NCBI GenBank assembly: GCA_039821555.1
Contig: JBCBNX010000006.1
Location: forward strand, 1 to 64,000
DNA length: 64,000 bases
From: Bacteroidota bacterium
Lineage (GTDB): Bacteria > Bacteroidota > Rhodothermia > Rhodothermales > Rubricoccaceae
Direction of reading: 5' to 3'
Under the pieces are notes generated by a model. That model ran no database searches and had not been told where the DNA came from. It saw only the letters and a program-made list of their open reading frames with translations. Made by a program: the position numbers and the translations under genes. The first letter of the stretch is position 1, and each line of letters opens with the position of its first letter. This document shows positions 15,866 through 24,773 of this stretch, piece by piece.

Positions 15866-17197
15866 ATGCGCCGTCTTGCGTTCGCCGTCCTTTCGCTACT
15901 CACCGTGAGCGTGACCACCGGGGTACACGCTCAGTCCGTCGAGATCGAGAACGTCCGCGTTCATCTCGCCGACCAGGACACGGCGGCGCAGTCGGTCCCC
16001 GTCACCTTCGAGGTAAGGTGGGAAGAGTCGTGGCGCGATGGCGAGAGCTGGGATGCCGTGTGGCTCTTCGCCAAGTTCGAGCGCGAGCCCAGCGTGTGGA
16101 GCAGCCTCCGGCTCACGCCCGAAGTCACAGCCGAGGGCCGCACCTCCGCAACCGCGACGCCCTCGATGCTGCCCGCCGGATATGCGAACGGCCTCGTGCT
16201 GCACCGCGCCGCCGACGGCCGAGGCGAGGTCCAGGCCACTGTCCAGGCCACGTGGACCTACGGCGCGAGCTACTTCGACCTGCCCGAAGACGGCGTGCCG
16301 ATCCGCGTGCTCGGCGTCGAGCTGGTGCACGTGCCCGGCGGCCCGTTCGAGGTCGGCGAGGCGGTCGTCGACAGCCTCCGCCAGCCCAACGCGTTTCGCT
16401 CGGCCGACGGCGGGACCTACCGTATCGCGTCCGAAGACGAGATCGCCGTGGGCGCGGGGCCGTCGGCGCTGTACTACGACGTGCCCGACGGCGAGGCCTA
16501 CGTCGGCGGTGACCAAGCCGGGCCGATTCCCGCTGCGTTTCCGAAGGGGACTGCGTCGTTCTACGTGATGAAGTATCCCATCACGCAGGGGCAGTACGCC
16601 GACTTCCTCACGCTACTGTCACCGCGTGCCCGGTCCGCGCGTGACATCTCAACGTATCCGGGCTACGCGGACAAGGGCGGCACCGTCTCATGTGGCGATG
16701 CGGGCTGCGCGGCGCGCCTGCCGGACCGCGCCGCTAACTTCCTCGGCTGGGCCGACGGCATCGGCTGGGCCTCCTGGGCGGGCCTCCGCCCGATGACCGA
16801 ACTCGAATACGAGAAGGCCGCCGCAGGCACGCCCGCCGACTCCGCCCGCTATGCCGACGGCGCACTTCCCGAGCGTGTGGGCGCGTCCGAGCGGCGCTCG
16901 CGCTGGGGCGTGGTCGATCTCCGCGGTGGGCTGTGGGAGCGCGTCGTTTCTGTCGGCACGCCGGAGGGCCGCGCGTTTCGCGGGACGCCCGGCCAGGGCT
17001 ACGTGGACGACTTCGGCTACCCGTATGGCTTCGTCAACGCGGACTGGCCGGGGCCGCGCGCACTCGGCAGCGGCTACCGGGGCGGCACGGAGGGGCTGCT
17101 CGCCCTCGCCGAGGTAGCCGACCGGACGTACGGGGCCTACGAGGCGAGCTACGGCAACGAAGGGCAGGGCTTCCGGGCTGTCTTGGACGCGCCGTAG
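15866..17197 (+). CDS. Secreted SUMF1-like protein, larger and divergent
   Basis: 443 aa. Signal peptide (LAFAVLSLLTVSVTTGVHAQ), then ~130 residues of beta-rich domain (VEIENVRVHLADQDTAAQSV, TFEVRWEESWRDGESWDAVWLFAKFE), then a SUMF1/FGE-like domain: GVELVHVPGGPFEVGE, FYVMKYPITQGQYADFL, GLRPMTELEYEKAAAG, and GFRAVLDAP at the end. The central GxxRLPTExEWE block is altered (GLRPMTELEYEKA), so catalytic activity is doubtful. This architecture (PKD-like N-domain plus FGE-like domain) is frequent among gliding-motility or surface-associated proteins in Bacteroidota; a specific role cannot be stated. Confidence 0.72.
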   Translation: MRRLAFAVLSLLTVSVTTGVHAQSVEIENVRVHLADQDTAAQSVPVTFEVRWEESWRDGESWDAVWLFAKFEREPSVWSSLRLTPEVTAEGRTSATATPSMLPAGYANGLVLHRAADGRGEVQATVQATWTYGASYFDLPEDGVPIRVLGVELVHVPGGPFEVGEAVVDSLRQPNAFRSADGGTYRIASEDEIAVGAGPSALYYDVPDGEAYVGGDQAGPIPAAFPKGTASFYVMKYPITQGQYADFLTLLSPRARSARDISTYPGYADKGGTVSCGDAGCAARLPDRAANFLGWADGIGWASWAGLRPMTELEYEKAAAGTPADSARYADGALPERVGASERRSRWGVVDLRGGLWERVVSVGTPEGRAFRGTPGQGYVDDFGYPYGFVNADWPGPRALGSGYRGGTEGLLALAEVADRTYGAYEASYGNEGQGFRAVLDAP

Positions 17198-17276
17198 CAC
17201 AACGTGGTGATTCGTCGCTACCGACAGAGTCATCCCTGCGAAGGCGCTGACAAGGGTAGGCTTCCACAAAACGAGG

Positions 17277-17399
17277 GTATCCTGAGCGAGCGTAGCGAGT
17301 CGGAGGATCTATCGATCAGCATCCAAGTCACTTCTTGGCGGAGAGATACGAACCAGGTCCTTCGGCTTCATCCGCTGTGCGGATTGCGCTCAGGATGAC
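17277..17399. repeat. Pair of inverted palindromic repeats
   Basis: Unit one (17277-17310) starts GTATCCTGAGCGAGCG and ends CGGAGGATCT; unit two (17357-17399) starts GGTCCTTCGGCTTC and ends CGCTCAGGATGAC. They are inverted with respect to each other and belong with the unit at 6307-6340. Confidence 0.65.
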
Positions 17400-17490
17400 A
17401 AGGAGAGCGGATCTGAGTGAACACCTACCCTTACCGGCGCGAAGGGAGGAGACGAAGGCTGACGCCGTCAATCCACACGGTGGATGGTAT

Positions 17491-17536
17491 GGATCCCGAA
17501 ACCGCGGGTTCATGCAGTAATCAAGTCCGGGATGAC
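17491..17536. repeat. Palindromic repeat of the GTCATCCCGG type
   Basis: Outer arms GGATCCCG (17491-17498) and CCGGGATGAC (17527-17536), with the inner palindromic ACCGCGGGT. It resembles the widespread small palindromic intergenic units that end in GGGATGAC. Confidence 0.5.
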
Positions 17537-17689
17537 AATGGTGGAGAGAAGCGGCTCCCCTGGCGACGTGGCCCAACGCCCTCAGAGGCATTGATTACCC
17601 CGTGGCTTGGAGGCGTATCATCTTCGGCCTACGGAATGATCTCACGTTGGCCCACATACCACCACCTCTCGCTGCACCTTCTCCGGCCC

Positions 17690-19765
17690 ATGTCTCCGTC
17701 GTCTCTCTTCCGAATTGCCGTCGCTGTGTTGCTGGCGGGTCTTGTGATGCCCGCCGCGCAGGCCCAGGTCGCTGGGGGCGAGGTGGGCTATGACGAAAGC
17801 CTCGAAGCGGTCTCGCCCGATGGGGAGACGCCGGGAGCAGGACTCGCGGGGAGCGACCCGGCGGACATCGGGCGCTACCTGCTCGCCCAGAACGGCGGCG
17901 TGAGCAGCGCGCGGCTCTCGCCCGACGGCGAGACGGTCGCGTTCCTGTGGTCGATCACCGGCGAGGCGCAGGTGTGGACGATGCCCGCGACGGGCGGCCA
18001 GCCGCAGCGCCTCACCTACGGCACCGGCATCCGCTTCTTCCGCTGGACGCCCGGCGGCAACCTCCTCTACGGCGCCGACGACGACGGCAATGAGCAGGAG
18101 GCCTACTTCCGCATCAACGCTGCGGGCACCGACGAGCGGCGCGTGCTCCCAGCCGTCAGCGGTGGCTTCCGCGTCTTCGGCGACTTCCTCGCGGACGACA
18201 CCATCGCCTACGCCTCCACCGAACGCAACCGCCTGGACTACGACCTCTACGTCGCGGACTTGAACGGCGGTACGCCCGAACTTGTCTTCGAAGGCACCTT
18301 CGGCTTCTTCGTCCGCGCTGTCTCGCCGGACGGGCGCTACGCCGTCGTGAGCGAGACAGTCGGCGAGGACTCGGACAACCTCTACCTCCTCGACCTCCAG
18401 ACGGGCGATCTCGATACGCTCTCGACGCCGGAGCGGCGCGCCAACCACACCCGCGGCGGCATCGCCTGGGCCCCCGACGGCTTGGGCTTCTACCTCGCCA
18501 CCAACCGCGACCGCGACTTCGCGGCGCTTGCGTTCTACCGTCTCGGTGCCGATGGTGAGAGCGGGGGCTTCGAGAACATCGCGGCGGCCGAGGGCGACGC
18601 CGAGGAGGTGACGCTCTGCGGCGACGGCGGTCGCTTCCTCGTGTGGAGCGTCAACGACGGCGGCTACAGCCGACTCCAGGCCCGCGACCTGAGCGCGGAG
18701 GGCAGTAATTCGGAAGAGAACGCCGCCATGCTCGACGTGCCTGATCTCCCTGATGGCGTCTACCGCCTCCAGTGCACCACCGGCTCGGACCGGCTGGCGA
18801 TCACCGTCAACGGCTGGCGGACGCCCGGCAGCGTCGTCGTGTGGGACCTCGGCAGCGGTGCCGTGCACCAGCCGTTCACGGCGAGCCTGGGTGGCCTCGA
18901 CCCGGACCGGCTCGTCCGGCCGCAGAGCGTCACGCTGCCCGCCCGCGACGGCGTGACCGTGCAGGGCCTGCTCTACCTCCCTGACGATGCCTCCCGCGCA
19001 GCCGCCCACACAAATGGTACAGTCACCAACGACGGCCTGCCGCCCGTGGTGTTCTTCGTCCACGGCGGCCCGACCGCGCAGTCACGGCCCACATTCGACC
19101 CCGTCGTGCAGTACCACGTCGATCGCGGCCTGGCCGTCTTCGAGCCCAACGTGCGCGGCTCGACGGGCTTCGGCCACACCTACGTCACGCTCGACGACCA
19201 GGAGCGCCGCCTCGACTCCGTGCGCGACCTCGTGGACATGCTCACCTGGCTGGGCGAGCAAGGCTTGGTGGACGCCGACCGCGCCGCCGTCGTAGGCGGC
19301 TCCTACGGCGGCTATGCCGTCAACGCCGTGCTGGCGGCCTACCCCGGCTACTTCGCCGCTGGGGCCGCGCTCTACGGCGTGGCCGACTGGGTGACCGCGC
19401 TCGAAGTCGCCTCGCCCGGCCTCAAAGCCTCCGACCGCATCGAGTACGGCGACATCACCGAGCCGCGCTGGCGGGCCTTCTACGAGGAGAACTCGCCCAT
19501 CCGCCAGGCCGACCGCATCGACGTGCCGGTGCTGTATTCGCATGGCGCCCGCGACCCGCGCATCGACATCGCCGAGACGGAGGTGATGGTGCGCAACCTC
19601 CGCGCGCGCGGCGTGCCCGCCCCGTACGTGCGCTTCCTCGACGAGGGGCACGGCTGGCGCAAGCTGGCCAACCGGCTGTTCTACTATCGCTACCAGGCTA
19701 CCTTCCTGGAGGACGTGCTCGGTATAGGAAGTGGTGACGTAAGCTCTGCTGCTTTAATCGAATAG
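17690..19765 (+). CDS. Secreted S9 family peptidase (prolyl oligopeptidase type)
   Basis: 691 aa. Signal peptide to about residue 25 (LLAGLVMPAAQAQ), beta-propeller of WD/TolB-like blades (ARLSPDGETVAFLW, FRWTPGGNLLYGADDDG, AVSPDGRYAVVSET), then an alpha/beta hydrolase. Catalytic triad Ser538 (GGSYGGYA), Asp622 (GARDPRID) and His654 (DEGHGW); oxyanion region FVHGGP. Predicted to cleave short peptides or acyl-peptides in the periplasm or outside. ATG 17690 starts the signal peptide. The last 14 residues (IGSGDVSSAALIE) follow the normal family end (FLEDVLG) and are encoded by lower-GC DNA at the border of the protease/ATPase island. Confidence 0.9.
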   Translation: MSPSSLFRIAVAVLLAGLVMPAAQAQVAGGEVGYDESLEAVSPDGETPGAGLAGSDPADIGRYLLAQNGGVSSARLSPDGETVAFLWSITGEAQVWTMPATGGQPQRLTYGTGIRFFRWTPGGNLLYGADDDGNEQEAYFRINAAGTDERRVLPAVSGGFRVFGDFLADDTIAYASTERNRLDYDLYVADLNGGTPELVFEGTFGFFVRAVSPDGRYAVVSETVGEDSDNLYLLDLQTGDLDTLSTPERRANHTRGGIAWAPDGLGFYLATNRDRDFAALAFYRLGADGESGGFENIAAAEGDAEEVTLCGDGGRFLVWSVNDGGYSRLQARDLSAEGSNSEENAAMLDVPDLPDGVYRLQCTTGSDRLAITVNGWRTPGSVVVWDLGSGAVHQPFTASLGGLDPDRLVRPQSVTLPARDGVTVQGLLYLPDDASRAAAHTNGTVTNDGLPPVVFFVHGGPTAQSRPTFDPVVQYHVDRGLAVFEPNVRGSTGFGHTYVTLDDQERRLDSVRDLVDMLTWLGEQGLVDADRAAVVGGSYGGYAVNAVLAAYPGYFAAGAALYGVADWVTALEVASPGLKASDRIEYGDITEPRWRAFYEENSPIRQADRIDVPVLYSHGARDPRIDIAETEVMVRNLRARGVPAPYVRFLDEGHGWRKLANRLFYYRYQATFLEDVLGIGSGDVSSAALIE

Positions 19766-19808
19766 CCCACTATAAGCAATCGTAGATGTTGCATAGCTCC
19801 GAGTAGCC

Positions 19809-22028
19809 CTAGGTTCGAAGTCGGAGCTCGATCTTGGGTTGTAGCGGGGTTAAAACATTCTGATACGAGCGGACAATTTGGTCGTAAAGGTCTTGCATGC
19901 GGTGTGCCCTTACCGTCACCACCAGAGCATATCTGAGAACGTCTGAATCTGTGGGGGCTGCTCCCTCTTCACGCTCGAACCGGTATATATCGAAGCATGG
20001 TTTCTTCAGCGATTGGGATCGCTTCCTGACTTTTGATTTCAGAACAGGCTCCCATTTATGGCTGTCACTCCTTAAAACGTAATCGGGTGGGTACATTTGC
20101 CGTTGAGTGAAGAAAGCTGCTGGTTTAGCATGATTTGAGTGGCTTCCGTCACGATACTCTGTAAAAACTTCCTCGTGAGGGCGAAAGACTACTTCCAGCC
20201 CAGAGCGCGTATATGTATTGGCATGGTTGGGATCTACTGCTGATGCTATGCAGAAAGTTGCAGCGATATCGACCATGCCTTGGTACCCTCCCTGCGGTTC
20301 GGGAATGTCCGCACGAACTTGGATCCCAAATGGGACCTCACCTTGATAGACTACGTGAACTGTGTCTCTATCTGACGTCAAGAGATCAGCAATCCCATCT
20401 GGCACTCGACCCCATCCAGCGCGTTTCTGGGTTTCATCCCCGCGATCTGAGTGATGTATGAGAAGAGCGCGGATGGCGAGTGGGCTAAGTTCGGATCCAA
20501 GGGCTGCTTTAACGCCGACACCTAAGCGCAGTACTGAAGGTGCCGCGAAGGAAGTGCCCGCCGTTGCTCCCAACTCGTCCTCTTTAGAAAGAGCAAGGAA
20601 GGGCTCAGGTGGGCTACCCCCGAACCCTACAACGTCTGGTTTGACTAAGCCCGGGCAACGCCCAGGGCCAACGCAACTGTAGTCTGCAACAGACCAATTC
20701 GGACCCGCATAAGCACTTGCTCCTACCGCAAGCACATTCACACCGTCAGAAGGCGGCTGGACTCGATTCAAGCCCAGGGCGTCGTCTAGCTGTCCATCAT
20801 TACCGACAGCAACTGTCGTTAGGATATTTTTTCGACCTAACACCTCGTCTAGTTGAGCTGTCCAAAGAGTTACATCATCATCGTCTATCTCCATTCTTGG
20901 ACCAAGGCTGATGTTGACAAACTCGTATGAGTTGGATTCGGATTCAATCACCTCTACGATTCTGTCGAGTACGTCGTATAGCTTGGATTCTTGTGAGCCT
21001 GCATCATCGCCTAGTACACGGTAATGGTCTACGTTGGCATAAGGAAGCTCGATGGGTAGCCTCGGGTCGAGATGGCCAAACAGCACGGCTGAAGTCACCA
21101 TTAGGCCATGCTCGGTGCACTCTTTGTCCTTCGGGCCTACGCCTGTAGTGTCATATTCGGTTACCCAGTCGAGTGTAACGCCTTCCGGAATGCCACCGTC
21201 AAATACAGCAATACTCGTTTCTGAGTCTTGAGGGGCTCCATCTGGGATTGAGACGTGACTAGCTGCAGTTGAGACACGAAATACTGGGGTAATGAGCGGG
21301 CGCAACTGTGGCATCCCGCGAACGACTCGTAGGAAAGTAAATTCTGCGAGTTGCTCTATTTGCTCTCTCGCAGCATTGGCAGGCATAAAGCAAAGATTAC
21401 CGACCACTCTACTGCGATCGAGATCGAGTGATACGCCCGTTGCATTTGCGTAAGCCTCAAAAGCGTCAACGATGAGACCAGATGGATCAGAGTGGAGAAC
21501 AAGTTCCAACTGAACCTCTGAAGCGTCCGGTATGGCACGAATTCGCTCAGCTGAAGTCAGTGGATCTACAGACTCGAACTTCATAATGTCCCTCGCAGCA
21601 CCACTGTCAGGCCAAGAGGTAAAAGCATTCGACCAATCATCGAAAGACCCTCTCTTCCCGGCCACAAATAGTACGGTCGTGACTGCTTCCTGCGGAGGGT
21701 TTGCTACACCCCAGCTATCCGGCTTGATAATAGCAGATTTACTACCAAGGGCACGTAGGCCAATCTGGTTAAGAAAATTAGCTGGATGATCGCTTTTGGA
21801 TATGTAGCGGGGATGCATCGTGATAGATGCTACCGCTTCGTCTCGTGGACAAGCCAAGTCCGGTAGCGATTCAAACACGCGTGTTGCTTGGGCGACATCG
21901 GCTCCTATACGCTCAAGGGCAGTATTAAAGTCGTATGCCGGTTTTTTGCTGTCACCGCCTTGGTGACGTGCGACCCGATAGGTCAAACGCTCGCCATGTC
22001 CAAGGAGATAGTTCGTTTGCTCACTCAT
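19809..22028 (-). CDS. S8 subtilisin-like serine protease, IetS-like (second gene of a protease/ATPase defence pair)
   Basis: 739 aa. Subtilisin fold in the middle: Asp277 (TSIAVFDGG), His307 (EHGLMVTSAVLFG), oxyanion Asn410 (VAVGNDG) and Ser493 (GATAGTSFAAPS); the triad is complete. The N-terminal ~265 residues and the C-terminal ~200 residues have no recognised domain. There is no signal peptide, so it is expected in the cytoplasm, unlike typical secreted subtilases. It starts 2 bases after the stop of an AAA+ ATPase gene, the arrangement of IetAS, first described on an Agrobacterium Ti plasmid as a toxin-antitoxin/incompatibility locus and later reported among anti-phage systems; there the protease is the toxic partner. 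Base composition is far lower in GC than its neighbours, indicating transfer. Confidence 0.85.
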   Translation of the reverse strand: MSEQTNYLLGHGERLTYRVARHQGGDSKKPAYDFNTALERIGADVAQATRVFESLPDLACPRDEAVASITMHPRYISKSDHPANFLNQIGLRALGSKSAIIKPDSWGVANPPQEAVTTVLFVAGKRGSFDDWSNAFTSWPDSGAARDIMKFESVDPLTSAERIRAIPDASEVQLELVLHSDPSGLIVDAFEAYANATGVSLDLDRSRVVGNLCFMPANAAREQIEQLAEFTFLRVVRGMPQLRPLITPVFRVSTAASHVSIPDGAPQDSETSIAVFDGGIPEGVTLDWVTEYDTTGVGPKDKECTEHGLMVTSAVLFGHLDPRLPIELPYANVDHYRVLGDDAGSQESKLYDVLDRIVEVIESESNSYEFVNISLGPRMEIDDDDVTLWTAQLDEVLGRKNILTTVAVGNDGQLDDALGLNRVQPPSDGVNVLAVGASAYAGPNWSVADYSCVGPGRCPGLVKPDVVGFGGSPPEPFLALSKEDELGATAGTSFAAPSVLRLGVGVKAALGSELSPLAIRALLIHHSDRGDETQKRAGWGRVPDGIADLLTSDRDTVHVVYQGEVPFGIQVRADIPEPQGGYQGMVDIAATFCIASAVDPNHANTYTRSGLEVVFRPHEEVFTEYRDGSHSNHAKPAAFFTQRQMYPPDYVLRSDSHKWEPVLKSKVRKRSQSLKKPCFDIYRFEREEGAAPTDSDVLRYALVVTVRAHRMQDLYDQIVRSYQNVLTPLQPKIELRLRT

Positions 22029-22030
22029 AG

Positions 22031-23143
22031 CTATGATCTGCTGAGGTACTTGGAGACGGTGTTTCGAGAGATCCCAGCGACCTCTGCTGCTCTGGTTTGG
22101 GTCTTACCGATTCGAACCAATTCAAGGGCAAGTCTGATGCGATCATTCTTATTGAGATCTCCTGACAGACCGCTCCGTCCTAGAATAGCTGCCTCAATGA
22201 GCGCTTCCTCAGGATCTATGTCTTTGATGACCGCTGCCCTCAGTGCCCGGCGTACAACTCTGTCAGCGTCTGCATAAGACTTTCCAGAGAGAGCGGACGC
22301 TACTGCATCTACAGTCGAGTTAGACACAGTAAAGGCGTCGTCGATGAATTGACGGATAGCCATTCCAATGGAATCAGATTCTGGGATAGGTAACTCCAGG
22401 ACTATGTCAAACCGCCGCCACACAGCTGGGTCGAGCAGCTCAGGGTGGTTCGTGGCGGCAACCAAGAGGCCATGCGCGGGCCACTCATCGACAGATTGGA
22501 GTAGGACAGTAACGAGACGCTTGAGTTCGCCAAGCTCCACGTCGTCTCCGCGGCGTTTCGCGATGGCGTCGAACTCGTCGAGAAGCAAGAGGCATGGAGT
22601 CTTCGCGGCATAATCCAGCACTGAGCGCAGGTTACTTCCAGTCTTGCCGAGATAGCTGCTCATCACCGCTGCGAGGTCAAGCGTCATCAGAGGCAACTCG
22701 AGTGACTGAGATATCCATTGGGCTGCAAGGGTTTTCCCAACACCAGGCATGCCGGTTAGCAGAAGAGTCCTAGTAGGGAGCAACCCTCGCTCGGCAAGCT
22801 CATCAGCACGTTCCCTTTCCTGAATAATGTCAGATAGAACCTTCCCTACCTCTTCAGTCCAAACAGGCTCAATACCCAACCTAACCGAAGGCTCAAACTT
22901 AACGAGGTGAAGTCGGCTGTCCTGATCTGTTGGGAGCGCTGGGACAGCGGCCTTGCGAAGAGGCGTAGTGCTACCCGACACTAGCTCGTAGAGCGTAGCA
23001 GCGGCTTCTGGATCAGTCTTCGAAAGACGGCGGCTTATCCGTCGAACCAGAGCAACCGCGCTGGCAGAGTCACCGCTAATGGCAAGACGACTTAGGTGTG
23101 TAAAATCTTTCAGGCTAATCGGCATTTGGGCAAGAAGTTGCAT
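22031..23143 (-). CDS. AAA+ ATPase, IetA-like, with C-terminal helix-turn-helix
   Basis: 370 aa from ATG 23143; an in-frame TTG at 23185 would add 14 residues and a second ATG lies at 23125. N-terminal helical region (1-100), then the AAA core: Walker A GMPGVGKT 131-138, Walker B LLLLDEFDA with D189/E190, sensor-1 N232 (AATNHPE) and Arg finger R243/R244 (WRRFD). The last ~25 residues (GKTQTRAAEVAGISRNTVSKYL) are a Fis-like HTH. In IetAS the ATPase restrains or loads the protease. The HTH suggests that this partner also binds DNA, perhaps its own promoter. Same strand and 2-base spacing with the protease: one operon. Low GC, like the protease. Confidence 0.85.
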   Translation of the reverse strand: MQLLAQMPISLKDFTHLSRLAISGDSASAVALVRRISRRLSKTDPEAAATLYELVSGSTTPLRKAAVPALPTDQDSRLHLVKFEPSVRLGIEPVWTEEVGKVLSDIIQERERADELAERGLLPTRTLLLTGMPGVGKTLAAQWISQSLELPLMTLDLAAVMSSYLGKTGSNLRSVLDYAAKTPCLLLLDEFDAIAKRRGDDVELGELKRLVTVLLQSVDEWPAHGLLVAATNHPELLDPAVWRRFDIVLELPIPESDSIGMAIRQFIDDAFTVSNSTVDAVASALSGKSYADADRVVRRALRAAVIKDIDPEEALIEAAILGRSGLSGDLNKNDRIRLALELVRIGKTQTRAAEVAGISRNTVSKYLSRS

Positions 23144-23204
23144 TTGGGGCTGAAATGTACGGAAATAGCTGCGCAATTTTAACAACTATACTGCTGCATT
23201 GAGC

Positions 23205-23242
23205 ATTGTATGCTACTTGCCTAAGGTGACATCTTTGTGTCA
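23205..23242 (-). promoter_or_regulatory. Candidate promoter and operator of the protease/ATPase operon
   Basis: On the minus strand TACAAT (complement of 23205-23210) is a good -10 hexamer. The inverted repeat TGACA-N6-TGTCA (23227-23242) covers the expected -35 position. The predicted start lies about 55 bases before ATG 23143. No good -35 hexamer is visible, so activation or an unusual promoter is possible. Confidence 0.4.
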
Positions 23243-23507
23243 TACACTTGCTTAGATGGTCGATGTGACCTTCGGGGCGTGGTCGTCCTCAGTTTCCTGC
23301 TCATCTACATCGAGACATGCGCGTACCCGGATTCGTGGGCCCGTACGCGTACGGCTTTGCGACGGAGGCGGACCGGACGACGCGGTTCTGGGGCTAGGTC
23401 CTCGCGCTCGACACGTTCTCCAGCAGATTGCCTATGCTCTAGGGCCGGGGTGACCGTCGTTCTCGGCACCTCGCTTGCACGAAGTCTGCCCTCGCCTGAA
23501 CCGCCCC
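23243..23507. other. Spacer between the island and the DUF1624 gene
   Basis: About 265 bases in which base composition rises from the low-GC island to the high-GC backbone (from about 23260). No gene, tRNA or clear attachment repeat was found. Confidence 0.5.
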
Positions 23508-24707
23508 ATGCCTACCGAATCGACCGAGCGGGTGGACAGCGTAGCGGCGCAGCGCGAGGCACCGACCACGCGCCGCCCGCGCATCACCTCCATCGATGTC
23601 ATGCGCGGGCTCGTCATCGTCCTGATGATGGTGGACCACGTGCGGGAGCGGTTCTTCTACCACATCCGCATCGGCGACCCGGTGGACCTGGAGGCCGCGA
23701 GCGCGGGGCTGTTCTTCACGCGGCTGTCGTCGCACCTCTGCGCGCCGGTCTTCGTGTTCCTCGCCGGGCTGGGCGCGTGGCTGTATGCGCACCCCCGGTC
23801 GGGCGAGACGCGCTCGCCGAGCCGCTTCCTGTTCACGCGCGGGCTGTTCCTGGTGGCGCTGGAGGTCGTCCTCATCAACCAGGCGTGGTTCTGGGGCTTC
23901 CCGCCGGACACGATCTACCTGCAGGTCATCTGGGTGATCGGGCTGAGCATGATCGCGCTGTCGGTGGCCGTGCGCCTGCCGCACCGGGTCATCGCCGCGC
24001 TCGGCCTCGCGATCGTCGTCGGCCACAACCTGCTCGACCCGATTGACGTTGCCCCGGGCGAGGTCGGGTACGCGCTGTGGACGATCCTGCACGACCGCGG
24101 GATGCTGGTCGAGGGCGACGTGGTCTCGCTGTGGATTTCCTACCCCGCGCTGCCGTGGATCGGGGTGATCCTCTGCGGCTACGCGCTCGGCCCGCTCTAC
24201 GGGGCGGCGGTCGACGCGAAGCACCGGACGCGGCGGCTCGTGCAGCTCGGCGGGGGCTGCCTGGCGCTCCTCGTCGTCCTGCGGGGCTTCAACCTCTACG
24301 GCGAGGCGCTCCCGTGGACGGTCGGCGCGACGCCCCTCGACACGCTGGTGACGATGCTCAACTACACGAAGTACCCGCCGTCGCTGGCGTTCCTGCTGCT
24401 CACGCTTGGCGTCGCGTTCCTGCTGCTGGCGTGGTTCGACACGCGCGACACCGCCGCCACGCGCGTGCTTCAGACGTTCGGTCAGGCGCCGATGTTCGTC
24501 TACACGCTGCACCTCTACGTGCTGCTGGTTTGCTACAAGCTGGTGCTCGTGACCGTCGGCCCCAACGCGGGCGACCTCTACCACATCGACCACGTGTGGC
24601 AGATCTGGGCACTCACGTTCCTCCTCGCTGCCGCGCTCTACGTCCCGACGCGTGCGTTCGGCGAGTACAAGCGCACCAGCGACCGGTGGTGGATTCGGTA
24701 CTTCTGA
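23508..24707 (+). CDS. DUF1624 / heparan-alpha-glucosaminide N-acetyltransferase-like membrane protein
   Basis: 399 aa. The N-terminal motif RITSIDVMRGLVIVLMMVDHVRERF (split here) is the signature of the DUF1624/HGSNAT acyltransferase-3-like family, followed by about ten hydrophobic helices (SSHLCAPVFVFLAGLGAWLYA, DTIYLQVIWVIGLSMIALSV, YPPSLAFLLLTLGVAFLLLAWF, QAPMFVYTLHLYVLLVCYKL). It probably transfers acyl groups across the inner membrane to a sugar; the substrate is unknown. Start ATG 23508 is the first Met before the conserved motif. It lies just beyond the GC transition and is backbone-like in composition. Confidence 0.85.
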   Translation: MPTESTERVDSVAAQREAPTTRRPRITSIDVMRGLVIVLMMVDHVRERFFYHIRIGDPVDLEAASAGLFFTRLSSHLCAPVFVFLAGLGAWLYAHPRSGETRSPSRFLFTRGLFLVALEVVLINQAWFWGFPPDTIYLQVIWVIGLSMIALSVAVRLPHRVIAALGLAIVVGHNLLDPIDVAPGEVGYALWTILHDRGMLVEGDVVSLWISYPALPWIGVILCGYALGPLYGAAVDAKHRTRRLVQLGGGCLALLVVLRGFNLYGEALPWTVGATPLDTLVTMLNYTKYPPSLAFLLLTLGVAFLLLAWFDTRDTAATRVLQTFGQAPMFVYTLHLYVLLVCYKLVLVTVGPNAGDLYHIDHVWQIWALTFLLAAALYVPTRAFGEYKRTSDRWWIRYF

Positions 24708-24773
24708 GCGTTGTGTGCCGTGGCTGACGAGAGGCACCAGCGCCGAAGCTCGATGGGGCATCGCAGCGCGGCG

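Larger units (their letters stand above)
17198..17689. other. Intergenic stretch made of palindromic repeats
   Basis: 492 bases without a supported gene. It contains two or three palindromic repeat units (17277-17399), a hairpin ATCCAC-ACG-GTGGAT at 17471-17485, and a CCCG/CGGG palindrome at 17491-17536 ending CCGGGATGAC. Frames reading through it extend the S9 peptidase artificially. Confidence 0.7.

Noticed and set aside
17642..19063. Long antisense frame opposite the S9 peptidase
   Set aside because: The same GC effect; no motif, no signal peptide.
19812..19826. GGTTCGAAGTC resembling a tRNA T-loop near the island border
   Set aside because: It is within the protease C-terminal coding region and has no tRNA acceptor or anticodon arms around it.
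19740..23200. CTGCTGC at both island ends as an attachment repeat
   Set aside because: Seven bases and imperfect flanks; too short to be meaningful, and no integrase is present.
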